From Medicago truncatula (Eukaryota; Streptophyta; Magnoliopsida; Fabales; Fabaceae): DNA of 64,000 bases. The notes under the pieces are model-generated. The model worked only from the letters and a program-made list of their open reading frames with translations, did no database searches and was not told the DNA's origin. The stretch covers positions 7,466,501 through 7,530,500 of the forward strand of contig NC_053045.1 of the NCBI RefSeq assembly GCF_003473485.1, read 5' to 3'. This document shows positions 49,216-61,196 of the stretch, piece after piece. Numbering within the stretch: position 1 is the first letter of the stretch; each line of letters opens with the position of its first letter. The translations under genes were made by a program, and so were the position numbers.

Positions 49216-49451
49216 GCATCTTTGATGTGATTATGCTAATTTGTGATATCAATTTTTGGGTAATTAATTTTGCAGGGTTCAGGACATACAGCTCCTGCGG
49301 ATGCTCCTGAACAATGTTTTGCCATGTTCACTAGGTGGATATCTAATTTGCCTTTGTAAATCAAAAGCTGATATGGCATAAATATGGTTATCTATGAAAT
49401 ATTCACTTTCAATGATTTTCTTTTCTTTAATTTGTCAATTTTTGACATTGT

Positions 49452-50725
49452 GTACCAGTGAGCGAAAGGTGGAAATATTGATAAGTGCACCAAATCGTAA
49501 CAAATAATAAAGTAGTAAGTTTATTGTCTCCACAAGTATTGTCATTCAACGTAATTAGTGGATCTTATTTGAAAATAAATAAAATAAAAGAGATTAAAAA
49601 TGTTGCAGGGTTATATTGTCATGCCCAATACGAGATTATGTTAGTTTGATTCAGATGCATAACGGCGAGTGGGGAATCCTTAAATTCCCATTCGTCTTTG
49701 TTAAAATTAACTCAGTAAATCATCAGTTCATGTCCTACCTATTTGATTTAAGTAAATAGCATTTAAAACTTTGTGATATATCCGTGGAAGTTAATTTTAC
49801 TATCCCCCAATTCAACCAGTTATAAATGCGGGGTTCCCTTAAGATGAATTAAAACCCTAGATTCATATTTAAATTCCATTAAAAGAATTTAATTAATAAA
49901 ATAAGTAATTTTACTAATGTCAGGATCGGACATAAACAAGGGTTGTCGATCCTATTATCCCCGTCTAAAGATCAATATTCAAGATTAGTGATTTAGATTC
50001 TCAGTTGAAAAAGCATTAGAGAATAGACATATATAAAATTAAATCTGACAATTGAAATATAAACTGAATGACAAACTTTATTAATTGAATCCAACAAATA
50101 AGAATGGGTTCATCATGGAACCATAATCAAGAGAGGTTTAGTTGCACATGGAAACCGACGTCATTACAAAACAACATAAAAACATACACTAGAGAAAACG
50201 AAAGGAGGATGGAGATCATCTGCCATGAAGCTCCTGGTACTTGACCCTTTCCTTGTATTGCTAACTTTCTCAATGAATAAAAGCGTGTGCAATGGTCTCT
50301 ATTTTTAGTGCATCACTGCATAGGGGTTTAGAGATGAAATTTAGGATTTTCCACTAAAAATAGCTTGGAAAACAAGCAAAAGGCACCTCCTGGCCGTCTG
50401 CCATGTGCGGGGTGCATGAAGTAAGACACATGGCCCATGCGTAGGGCGCATGGGGTAGCAGCTCCAGCACAAATTTTGCACTTTTTCACCCTTTTTCGGT
50501 CGTTCTTCCGTGTTGAAATGTCTTAGAACTTTATATGAATTTTCTTCATCTTGTATTATCTTCAAGAATCTTCTAAGAACCATTGGTCTTCAATCTTCAT
50601 ATCTTTGATCCTTCACGTGATGTCTTGTTTTGCCAATTTACTTAATTTCTTACAACTTATTTGCCTTCAATGCAAAGAAAACTTCTTAAAACATAGCGTA
50701 AAATATCATATGAGATGTTCAAATT
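49452..50725. mobile_element. Insertion of about 1.3 kb in the 3' flank of SCPL copy 4, unclassified
   Basis: Sequence before (49,360-49,450) and after (about 50,725-51,010) matches the continuous 3' flank of SCPL copy 3, so the middle was probably inserted. It starts near 'gataagtgcaccaaatcgta'. It contains a GC-rich stretch ('ccatgtgcggggtgcatgaa', 50,402 onward) and no recognisable transposase or LTR pair. A minus-strand open frame of 80 codons at 50,341-50,583 has no recognisable domain. Confidence 0.45.
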
Positions 50726-51009
50726 ATCAATGATTTAATTTTTTTAATTTTTTACTAAGGGAGCAAAGCTGTGTGTATTACAAATCATCATTATACTATC
50801 ATCCCTAAAGGCATCACTAAAAGAATTGAAACCAAGTCTTCTGTAGTACCGACCGACTGAGTCTTTTCTCTGTCGTTTACTATCATCCCTAAAAATAAAA
50901 AATAAAAACATGACTTTTAAAACCGATTCATCATGTGACTGATTCAAAAAGGTTAGCATTGTCTTCTCCATTTATATTAACTTTATCTTTTTCATGATAC
51001 ATATTGAGA

Positions 51010-51632
51010 GTAATGATGAAGTATCTCATAAATATATAAAATATCTTTTTTCTTTAAAAACTATTAAATACATCTTGTTTTTTTTTTAAAAGAATTATAT
51101 ACATCTTGTTGTGTACCCGCAAGTATCGGTGGAAAATGTATCCATTTGTGTACCGATATTTGATTCATATTATGATCAAAATGATTTGAATTCTCTCCTT
51201 CCCTCTCCTTTTACAAGTTGTATCTCTCTCTCTAAATTTTAGAGAGAAGTTCAAGAAAGAGAGAGAAATAAAGATCAAAAGGGAGAGAAGATGAAGAGAG
51301 AGATGGAAACAGATTGTCAGAGGGAGAAGATCCAACATCTCATTTTCTTACGTGTTCCCATTTCGTATGTACACGTGATTTTTTATTATCTATTTTTTTA
51401 AAAATGGATTTATACCTTAAATTAATCGGTGCTTCTCCTTCTATTCCATAAATCATATATATTTTCCACTGGTTCACTACAACATTAAAAAATGACACGG
51501 TCAACTTGATCATTGCACATTTAATATTTTAGTATGGAATGGATCCATAGTTCATCAACACCAAGCACATAGTTCTTCTCAACAATTCAACATCAACAAA
51601 AAATCAGAGAAAAATAATTGAAGCTTGAGATA
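51010..51632 (+). promoter_or_regulatory. Upstream region of SCPL copy 5
   Basis: The last 200 bp match the upstream region of copy 6: 'ggttcactacaacattaaa', 'aatgacac', 'tttaatattttagta' and 'ggatcca', then the shortened leader ending 'ttgaagctt'. A purine-rich palindromic stretch (51,215-51,300) with 'tctctctctctaa' and 'gagagagaaat' could fold. Confidence 0.5.
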
Positions 51633-54600
51633 ATGATTCCTCCTTCTCATAGTTCACTATACTATTGTTGTCAGTTTGTACTTGCTTTTGCACTTTTTAG
51701 TTTGCATATGTTAACTCCTCTTGAAGCTTATGGCTCAAAGGTTGAACACCTTCCTGGTTTTCAAGGGCCACTCCCTTTTGAACTTGAAACGGGGTGAGGG
51801 CAATCCTAATCATTCCTTTTTCTTTTTCAATCTTTCTTTTTTCTATTTTATAGAATGAGATGTTATTTGGACAACTTTGTCGGACAATGTACAATAACAG
51901 TATAAATACATCTTTATTTCTTAGTGTTTTCGTTTTCAGAGTCAAATCAACAGTTATAATATGATATGTTTTTATATGATGTGAAATACCTTAGTAATAT
52001 TTAGATGTTCAAATAACATTTTTCTATTATTCATTTTGTGTCAAATTAATGGAGCTTGATTTTGGTGTGTACTTTTAATTTTTAATTTATGGATTTAAGT
52101 GATGATCTTGTAATATAGAGTTTGGTTCGGTTGAGTGATACACCATGTTAAAGGTTTTTGTGGGCATTCCAATCACACACCCCTCCCTAAAAAAAAACTT
52201 GGTATGCGTCCAAAGAAATGAGTTCAATTCCACCGTTCACTTGAGGAACTTCCGTCTTGTTAATGGGTGTGTCGTGTGCCAAGTAATGTAGCTGTGTATC
52301 ATATATTTGATAGGTACGTGGGGTTAGGAGATTCAAATGATGACATGCAAGTGTTTTACTATTTTGTAAAGTCAGAAAATAATCCTCAGAAAGACCCTCT
52401 TATGCTTTGGTTAACTGGTGGTCCTGGCTGTTCTTCTTTTTCTGGACTTGTGTATGAAATAGGTAATTTTAAAGTGTGATTATTCAATAATTTTTGTGAA
52501 TTTTGTTTAAACAAATTATTGATGATGCATAGCTGGTTCTCTCTCTCTCTTGCATTTTGATTCTAATAGGTCCATTTGCATTTGAAATCAAGGAGTACAA
52601 CGGGAGCGTGCCTAGTTTGGTCTTAAGGCCACAGTCATGGACAAAGGTGTTGATAACACCTCAATTACTAAATATTGATTCATTCATTCATTGAAGTTAA
52701 TCCAAACATTTTAATAAGAACTAATGTTTATAGTTATCTATGGTCAGCTATCCAACATTATTTTTGTAGATTTGCCACTTGGAACTGGTTTCTCATATGC
52801 AAAAAATGTCACGTATCACCGGAGCGACTGGAAACTTGTTCACAATACTTATCAATTTCTTAGGAAGGTATGTTCCTAATGCTAACTAGGGTGCAGACGG
52901 GCACTTCCGTGCTTGATAGAGTTTCTTTCACAGCTTAAGAAAAGCGGATCATGTTACTGTTGTCATATTTCTTGTCGCGCTTTTTTATTTCACTTTGTTC
53001 AATACTTCCCTGGAGACTGAAAAGGAATGATAATTTGATCATTTTGGAATCAACTGAGACAATTATCTGTATTTATATAGTGGCTGATTGATCACCCTGA
53101 ATTTCTTTCAAATGAATTCTACATTGGAGCTGATTCATACTCAGGCATTCCTGTCCCAGCCGTTCTTCAAGAAATTTCAAATGGTTAGAAATTGTAAAAA
53201 GCACAATTTTTAAGATGGATTAGTCATTAAGTAATGGTAAATTTCTTCATAATTTTTTTTTGAAGCGGTAAATTTCTTCATAATTATAATGATCAGGAGG
53301 CCATAAATTTTCTTAATCATTTTGATTTGTCATCCTCGCTCTAATAAATTGATTATTCGCATTACCTTTAGACAATAAGCAAAGCAAAACGTTTAGCATA
53401 TTAAAGGGACTGTCCGGATTACCAGGGTCCCCATCCCCAAGAACCGGATGGTTAAGAAGAAGAAAAATTGGACTGATATTTTTCCATTTCTTTGGTTAAC
53501 AGGAAATGAAAAAGGTCTCCAGCCATTGATAAATCTCCAGGTTTCCAACCATAATCTCTATTTGTTGCTTCTACTACCGATAAAAAATTAATCTAAATAC
53601 GGATTTCTGAAATACCATAGATCTTGATTTGTGCATTATGAAGCCTAAACAAGTCTTAACATTTTCAGGGATATCTGCTAGGGAACCCCTATACAACACA
53701 CAAAGAAGATAATTATCAAATCCAGTATGCTCATGGAATGGGACTCATCTCTGATGAACTTTATGCGGTAATATTATTACCAATTTTGTTTTTTTGAAGG
53801 AAATTATTACCAATTTAGTTTGTACATTTTGTCGTTGTAAATGCATCGAATCATATGTCACAATGTAGATATTTTAGGAAACTAATATCATAAGGTGGCA
53901 TATTTCATTAGATACATGTATAAGAATGTTTTACTTTGTAAATACATAGTAATTAATCTCTATTAGTATTATTATTATTATTCCTGTTTAATCAAACAAC
54001 ATGGATTGTATTTTCTTGTTGATTACAATGATGATATGTTTGTACTTGAATTTAATGGATGATGTTATTATGCTTAATGGTCTACCATTTTATCTTTTCA
54101 GTCATTGCAAAGAAATTGTAAAGGAGAGTACATTGATGTAGATTACAGAAATGAGTTGTGTTTAAGAGATCTCCGGTCCTTTGATGAGGCAAGTAAACCT
54201 ATTATAAAGAAGATAAAAAGTTTTGGTGTAGAATTTTCTTTTAAATTTTATCCTTCATTTAATCTAGAATTTGTTCTTTTTTATACAATCAAATAGCTAG
54301 AGTAAAAAAAAATCAAATAATTGGAATTTTCTAAAAACCCTATAAAACTTTGCAACTTTCATTGTGTTTTATACCAATTATAAATTCCAGCATTTACCCC
54401 TTGGCCCTTAGAGTTAAGAAGGGAACATTCAACATTAGCCAGTTAATCATACACAGACATAGCCACAGAAGATGGAAGAGAAATGAGAGACGGGAAAAAG
54501 TGGAAATGCTTGTTTGCATTCTAGTTACGATAATGATAATCCCTTCAATTATCTCTTGTTTTTCAGCTTCAATAAATTTGTTTGACATATTGTTAAACTT

Positions 54601-56114
54601 CTATTTCTTATCTTTAGTGTCTCTCAGGAATTAATAAGGAAAACATTTTGGATGGCTTTTGTGAAGATGATTCGCGTCTGTGGAGGAGATCGTTGAAACA
54701 GGAGCTGGGCGCACCTCTTAGTTCTCCTCTCACAGTTCCCAAATTAAGCTGCCATGTAATTTTCTTCATAGCTTATCTTGACTCGGACACAATTTTTGTC
54801 CATAATGTTTTAAATTTGATGTTATTCATTTTCATTAATGTTGTAGATTTATCGTTTTTACCTCGCCACTAAATGGGCTAACGATGAGAGTGTTCGCAAG
54901 GCACTGCATATTCGAGAGGTTTGATATAATAAACCAATATACTCTTTACATCAAGTGATTTTCTTTTTTACATTATACAAATACTTCTGATTTTGAGTTG
55001 AATGCATCACAGAAGGCTCATAAACTATTGGATATCAATATCATATTAATGTACATAGATTGAGCCCTACAGGGAAGCATAGGGAAATGGGAACGATGTT
55101 ACACTACTGATTTTGAGCGTGAGATCTTTAGTAGCGTTGAGTTTCATGTGAATCTAAGCAAAAAAGGATACCGCTCTTTGATATACAGGTGAAGATTTTT
55201 TTCATCATTGTTGAGATTACTTGTTTTACACTCTAAAGTGAATTGTCCAGTTTTGCGAAGTGAAATTCATTTTTCTTATTGCTTTCTGGATGCCATTATG
55301 ACTAGCTGATTTTTAATGGCAATTGATGTGTTTTTTGCAGTGGGGATCTTGATTTAGTTGTTCCTTTCCAGTCTACTCAAGCATGGATAAGGGATCTAAA
55401 CTACTCCATTGTAGATGATTGGAGGTCATGGTTTGTAAATGGTCAAGTGGCAGGGTAAGCATCAAACTTCAATATGAATTTGATTGTATCAACTTTTTAT
55501 AATCCCTTGAAGAAAATTGTTGAGCATGCAACAGACTCATATGGTCTTAACATGTACAATTTATAGGGGTAGATTGTTAGAAAATTATATATCTATGTCT
55601 TATTTTCTGCTCACCATGATGAATTAATAATCTTCCTTTCATGCAGATACACAAGGACTTACTCAAATCGAATGACATTTGCAACTGTGAAGGTAGGAAA
55701 TTACTAATTAAATAACAAGTGATCTTTTGTTATTTTAAGAAAAATACTCAGTTTAATGCCTTGTTTGGATAAACAAATTAATTAAACTCTTCTCATATAA
55801 CTGCTTAATTGTAAGCTATTTCTATAAGAAAAGATAAAATAGAGTCAAATTGTTTTCATGAGTTAAAATGAAGATGATGTAAGCTATTTCTATGTATTTT
55901 TTCAAAGAGTTTCACAAGTATTATATCATCAGATAATTTCAAAATATAACCCAATCCAAACAAGCACTAAGCATCTTTGATGTGACTGTGCTAATTTGTT
56001 ATATCAATTTTTGGGTAATTAATTTTGCAGGGTTCAGGACATACAGCTCCTGCAGTCACTCCTGAGCAATGTTTAGCCATGTTCACCAGGTGGACATCTA
56101 ATTTGCCTTTGTAA
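51633..56114 (+). CDS. Serine carboxypeptidase-like protein, array copy 5, 467 aa, 14 exons
   Basis: Exons: 51633-51793, 52314-52462, 52570-52646, 52748-52867, 53081-53183, 53503-53540, 53669-53767, 54102-54188, 54618-54755, 54847-54918, 55073-55188, 55341-55454, 55647-55692 and 56031-56114, all in frame. Exon 1 is nine bases shorter than in the other copies because the protein begins MIPPSHSS rather than [11 protein letters not shown]. The signal peptide ends near PLEA. GGPGCSS, Ser188 (YIGADSYSG), Asp391 ([10 protein letters not shown]) and His444 (GSGHTAPAV) are present. The residues after the catalytic His (AVTPEQ) and WRSWFV near the end differ from copies 1-3 (EYTPEQ, WRPWFV). Copies 4 and 5 share introns 8 and 13, so they are the closest pair. 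The exon 8 donor is GC. It is probably functional. Confidence 0.93.
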
Positions 56115-57317
56115 TTTGCCTTCGTTTTTTTATTTGACAAACTCTTACTTTGCTTAATGTTGTTGCATCCTAAGTTTGAGGGGAGGTATTAAATAATAAG
56201 ATTGGGCTTAAGTTATTGGGTCTTTATATTTTTAAGTTAGTAGAGTCCATTAGGTTTTTATATAAATTATGTTGTAACCTTATGACAGTAATGTCATTGT
56301 AATTTTATTGGAAACCCTAGTCGTCGTTATTGTGCTATTCTCTGAAACCCTATTTTGTTAACATCGTATTGTATAAAGAGCATTGTTTGGTCCTCCTTGA
56401 ACTATTTGTGCCTTCCGTTGTTGAGCTCCCAAATATTTGGGAATGTGTTTGCTTATTTTTTGAGTGATCGGTTATTTTGATTGAAGTTTGGTTGGAAGTT
56501 GTTGTGCTTGTTGAATCTCGAATGCTTTCACCTTTGTTGGTATTCTCTGCAGATGGAATGGTAGCTATTTTTTATCTCAAATTGTTCATGTCTTATTTTA
56601 TGTTTGTTTGAATCCTTACAAGGGGCTAAATGATGATTGATGACTATTGGTTTTCGGCGGTGGCTTTCTTTTTCTGGTGGTTAAACAATTGGTGTGGTTT
56701 TCCTGCACAACTGTTTGTTGTATTTGTTTTTGTGGGTATTTTATATTCGGTTGTTCATTTGTTGTAGTAAATTAAATTGCATTAATGAGGAATTTAAATT
56801 TCTATGTAGTTGTTCTAAAAAATATGTTTTTTACACTTTAGTGAGACAACCAAAAGAGGAAACATGGACCTAACGGTTATGGTTTTCTATTAAGCGCTTT
56901 TGGATGAGATTCTAGGATTGGGAAACACATTGTAAATAAAAAGAGAGAAATTAAGGATTGTTCTTGGTGAGAAATTTGGGATAATTTATTTGTGAGTTTT
57001 GTAATTCTCAAGAGAAATGAAAAGGGTAGAGATTATGGTTTATCGTGAATTGGAGAGTTTCTCTCCCCACTGTAGGTCAATTTATGTTGAACCAGTAAAC
57101 AACTAGAAAAAGGCTTTGTCAAAAAAAAAAAAAAACAAGAAAAAGGCTTGTTCTCTGCATGGTCAGAATTTTTTTATTATCTTTAATTTTAATATGTAAT
57201 TTTTTTTATGTGGAAGAAATATTTTACTATTGTAATATATTTTAAGTGGACATTTTACTTTTCTAACTTAATACAAATTCCCTTCAAGTATTATGGTAGG
57301 ACCTTAGTAGACTAATT
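56115..57317. other. Spacer after SCPL copy 5, LTR-like remnant
   Basis: About 56,150-56,420 reads like a decayed retrotransposon LTR ('gtagagtccattaggttttt', 'atataaattatgttgtaacc', then 'attctctgaaaccc'). No partner LTR or internal domain is visible. The rest shows no gene. Confidence 0.35.
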
Positions 57318-57415
57318 TGTTTTTTTGTAGTGGCCGAGGTTCGAATCCGGACCTTGCATATTTTATGCATTGTCTATACCAACTGAGTTAAGCTCACGAG
57401 GACAGACTAATTTGT
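57318..57415 (-). repeat. tRNA-derived SINE fragment, minus strand
   Basis: Read on the minus strand it has 'gagcttaactcagttggtat' (A box) and 'ggattcgaacctcggccact' (B box). The same family occurs on the plus strand at 63,403-63,470 ('gagcttagctcaattggcag', 'gggattcgaacctcgaacac'). Confidence 0.65.
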
Positions 57416-58323
57416 TTAACAACAAACACAAAATATACTTTACTAAAATAACAATAATAAAATTATATGATAATTGACCCAAATAAAGAGCCAAGTTTAA
57501 CAATATGGTGTGAAACAAACCGTGGTTTTTCAAAGTTTTGGTTAGGGGTTTGATGGACAGCATATTGCTATTGTTTAGTAAGGATTTCAATATTAATCTT
57601 GTGAAGCTTCTTAAAAGAAGAGAAGAAATAAAATATAAAATAAATTTTATAGAGGCATGCAGTAAATTGAGAAGCATGTATAAGCAATAACCCTAGTCCA
57701 ACTGCATCGCCGTTCCAGTCTGATACATATTTGCCTCTCATATATATGTCATTGGTCTGTTATAGTAAAATTGCCTAATATCCTAATTAGAATAAACTAA
57801 TTTACCATTACTTTAAGTTGTAAATGAGTAGAAACTTGAGTGTGGAATTGCGTCATACTCTCTTGGAGAAGACAGTCAATATGTTACATCTCTGCTGGTG
57901 GCCGAACTTGCCACTAATATGCTTGCACATGCTTTGAGAATTCCTTACATATGGAGTAGTTGTTTTTCTTATTTTTATTTCTCTTTTCCTTCCTGTTACC
58001 AAACTTATATGGATACTTTAATTGAGTTTATAGATATTTTATAAAAGGGTCATGCTAACATTGGAAACAACAAATTTTAAACTTTATAAGTTGATTTTAC
58101 CACTTTTTATCACTTTTCAACAAAATATTTTTATTTTTGTTCCGTTATCCAATATCCTAAAGACACTCTTTAACATTTCTCTTAATAGAAACTGAAGATT
58201 AATATAGTGGTGTCACCATACAAGAAGGTTTAAGCACCTTATTCATAGCTGATCAGAAGCGGAGCTACGTAGGGACATAAGGAGTTATGACCTCCCCAAA
58301 ATCTCAAAAATTTCATTTTTAAT
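57416..58323. other. Spacer, no gene seen
   Basis: AT-rich. The minus-strand open frame at 57,363-57,677 overlaps the SINE and has no recognisable protein features. Confidence 0.4.
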
Positions 58324-58351
58324 AGGTAATATATATATATACATATTTTAG

Positions 58352-58416
<65 letters not shown>
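58324..58416. repeat. (TA)n microsatellite
   Basis: Long TA run broken once near 58,340-58,355. The Ile-Tyr open frame across it is an artefact. Confidence 0.95.
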
Positions 58417-58418
<2 letters not shown>

Positions 58419-58419
58419 T

Positions 58420-58520
58420 GTCATATGTGTGTGATGCAGTCTAGCGGTAAAGGAGGGCGCATTTGAGTTTTGGAACCTCGGTTCAATTCATGGTGATTGA
58501 AGTAAAAGCAAATCATATGA
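58420..58520 (+). repeat. tRNA-like SINE piece
   Basis: 'gtgatgcagtctagcggtaa' (A-box-like) and 'cctcggttcaattcatggtg' (B-box-like) are about 30 bp apart. No cloverleaf can be drawn. Confidence 0.4.
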
Positions 58521-58834
58521 GCCTCCACCTATAACTTTACATGGACGTTTAGACTATTGCCCTTCCCACTCTACGAGGTTCCCATGCGCCCTATTTTTTT
58601 TTTTTCCAAACTGCCCTTTGGATTTTATAATCCGAACAAAGTTAGGATTATAAAATCTTAAAACGATTTGGGTTCAATTTTTTTCTATGGTACTGAAGTT
58701 GTTCAGATTATAACATCCTAACAGTATTGTTGTTGTTCGAATTTTATAATCTCAATTGTACCATTGGGAATATTTTCGGGGCAATTTCCTGGATTTCTGT
58801 TAATTAAGTGTATACTTAATTATGCATGTTACAG

Positions 58835-60836
58835 GTATGGTAAGCATCAGGAGTCAAAGAGAAGCGATGTATGCTTATCTTAGGCGAGATCGTATGGAGA
58901 GGTTGGCAGTGGAAGGGGTAGTGCCCATGTGTGGCGGCAGGAGTAGAGGGAGGGCGCCACATGCTGATGGTGAGAGAACATCTTAGGGGAACAATAACGA
59001 GCCACTAAACGAGCCCCATATGGAGAGAGGGAGCAAGTGGAGGGTGATGTTGAGCAGCAAGTGGATGTGGAGCCAGACCCAAAGCAGCTAGAGAACTATC
59101 CTAGTGGCACACATGACTTGTCTGTGTTGACCATGTGTCATGTTCACATGGTCAAGATGTTGGATGATGAAGTGGTAAGACGCTACACTCTTTATTTAAT
59201 GAAAATTGAATTTATATGTTGTTTTAATTATTGTAAGTTGTTGTTAATTTTTTCCATGTATTATTCTGATTTTTGTGAAGATGATGTTAATTTTTTTATT
59301 TCAATTTTTGCAGTGGCGTGGCAATTTAAAATGTTTAAACAACGGGAAGAAGATTGGGGTGTTACATGATGATGAAAACACCACTCGGATCGCAGAACAA
59401 TAGTTCAATGATTCCCTAAGTCGTCGGTCTCAATGGTTGCAGGATACCAGCTACAATATTATTGACCACATGCTACTTTCTGCCTTTGTTGAGAGATGGC
59501 ACAAGGAGACATCTCGCTTCAATTAGGGTAGGTGACAATGACACTTAATGATATGTCATGTTTGTTGCATCTCCCCATCGAGGGCATGCTCTTGGACCAT
59601 GATTGTCCAGTTTCTAGGACTTGTGCGGTTCATATATATAATGGTGCAGCTGTTGGGGATGATGTGGTCAAGGCCTTGGAGCAGGTGGAAAATTCAAATG
59701 GTTCCCATGCACATTTTAGCTGGTTAAACGATGGTTAAACGATATTTTCAAGGAGCGTGTTCGGGAGGTATCACGCAGCAAAAGCGGGGCCAGTCTCTCC
59801 GCATATATTTGCTCTACTTGGTAGGTATCACACTATTCACTAACAAGAGTGCCACCTATATGGATGTCACGTACTTAAAGTACTTCAGAGACTTGGATCT
59901 TGTCTCTGATTATGCATGGGGAGTTGCAGCCCTGTACAGGGAGCTTAACAACGCCTCCCATTATAAGACAGACATCTGGCAGGATACATATCTTTGTTGT
60001 AGGTATAAATAAATAAATAATAATGGACTTCTTATTTATTCACCTCGTATGTTGATTGTTTGTATACTTATATTTTGTTGATTTTGTTGAAGGCTTGGGT
60101 ATTTTAGTACTTCAAGGCTATGGGTGCCAAGGATGCATTGGGTGGATCTGAGGACCATCACCATCCACGTGCAATGATATTTCTACCGTTGAGGGGTATG
60201 GCTGTGCCTGATCCTTAGAGAACGCATCTGGATCAACTAGATCTGGGGAATGTTTACATGTCCCCATACGCTAAACATCGTCAGATATGTCCGTTCGAGC
60301 AGATTAGTCTTTACTCTGGATGGCTTAGATACGGAACTCGTAGGGTGCGAGATCTGCTGGCACAGGTGCTTTTGCAAGTTTTGTTTTGTCCATTTCGTCC
60401 CAAGACACCAATGTGACCGTGCATCCCCCTAGACGACCTTATCGGAGATCAGTTACCACTATGTGCACTATCTTGATCATATGTTGACAGATCGGGACTT
60501 GAGGCTTACTGCTATTACTGGTGTTGATCATGCACAAGGTTACATCATATGGTTTTATTCTATTTCACATTAACACCTAATACTTCCGGACGAGGTTGGT
60601 CATATCATGAGCCCAGCCGAGCAGGAGGCCCTTGATGAGGTTGTTGCTGAGCAGGAGGGAGAGCGTGGGTACCTAGAGCTGACCATAAGGTTGGGCCATA
60701 TCAGATACCATGTCTTATCTGTCATGGCCAATAGTGTGGTGGAGAGAGGGATTGGTGAATGGAATAGTTTGGAATCAATTTTGACGGAGGTTCATGGAGG
60801 GGGGTTTATCGTTGTGGGCGTGGTATGAGTGACAGG
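58835..60836 (+). pseudogene. Plant mobile domain (PMD / MAIL1-like) gene, broken
   Basis: Pieces in order: an Arg-rich start (GGRSRGRAPHADG), HDLSVLTMCHVHMV, SAFVERWHKETSRFN, MTLNDMSCLLHLPIEG, SLRIYLLYLVGITLFTNKSA, TYMDVTYLKYFRDL, SDYAWGVAALYRELNNASHY, SLYSGWLRYGTRRVRD and, at 60,607 onward, EALDEVVAEQEGERGYLEL. This is the order of PMD proteins (often called serine/threonine phosphatase 7 long-form homologues), a domain shared with plant transposons. Stops (for example near 58,984, 59,402 and 59,526) and frame changes throughout show it is dead. Motifs of the type 'attatataatcc' near 58,628-58,755, 61,090-61,195 and 62,480-62,515 may be parts of the host element's ends. Confidence 0.8.
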
Positions 60837-61196
60837 GTTCCTAAGCTTAGTTTTATGGTATTGTAGTATTTTGAACATATTTGATGTTTGAATATTTTGT
60901 TTCTAACCTATGGATAATTTTTATTTTAATTTTATGTTTGAATATTAGTGTCTTATCGTTTCCATTACAACATTATTTTTAATTTAATCACAATTGCATG
61001 TTTAATCAAAGGATTATATTATCCGTATATATCAGAAAAAATAACAGAGAAAAAACAGTGTCTCTATTTCAGTTCTGATACATTTCAGATTATATAATCC
61101 TAAACATTTAGGATTGTATAATCCAAAATATGTCTTTTTTACACCACAATTTCACTTATCTGGGTTTTTGACACTTTTCGAATTATATAATCCTAA
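60837..61196. other. 3' part of the PMD-containing element
   Basis: AT-rich with repeated 'gattatataatcctaa' motifs. It is interrupted on the right by a Helitron end. Confidence 0.45.

Larger units (their letters stand above)
44364..49359 (+). pseudogene. Serine carboxypeptidase-like, array copy 4, frameshifted in exon 1
   Basis: All 14 exons are present with usable splice sites: 44364-44534, 45347-45495, 45765-45841, 45941-46060, 46265-46367, 46639-46676, 46757-46855, 47094-47180, 47906-48043, 48134-48205, 48336-48451, 48607-48720, 48896-48941 and 49276-49359. Exon 1 has five T (44,498-44,502) where the other copies have four, so the frame shifts after LPGF and stops at TGA 44,520-44,522, giving a 52-residue product. 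Exons 2-14 remain open. Further divergence: exon 9 begins Leu where the others have Cys; the Asp motif is [10 protein letters not shown] (catalytic Asp kept); exon 7 ends LYS; exon 14 reads TAPADAPEQ. The elbow is YIGADSYSG. Exon 11 uses a different acceptor ('tatag') after an intron deletion. An ATG at 45,327 runs into exon 2 but would lack a signal peptide. It is either a recent pseudogene or a sequence error at a T-run. Confidence 0.85.

Noticed and set aside
50341-50583. Minus-strand 80-codon open frame
   Set aside because: It lies in an inserted repeat, has no recognisable domain and no splice or promoter context.
58239-58424. Minus-strand frame of alternating Ile and Tyr
   Set aside because: It is a translation of the (TA)n microsatellite, with no real coding signal.
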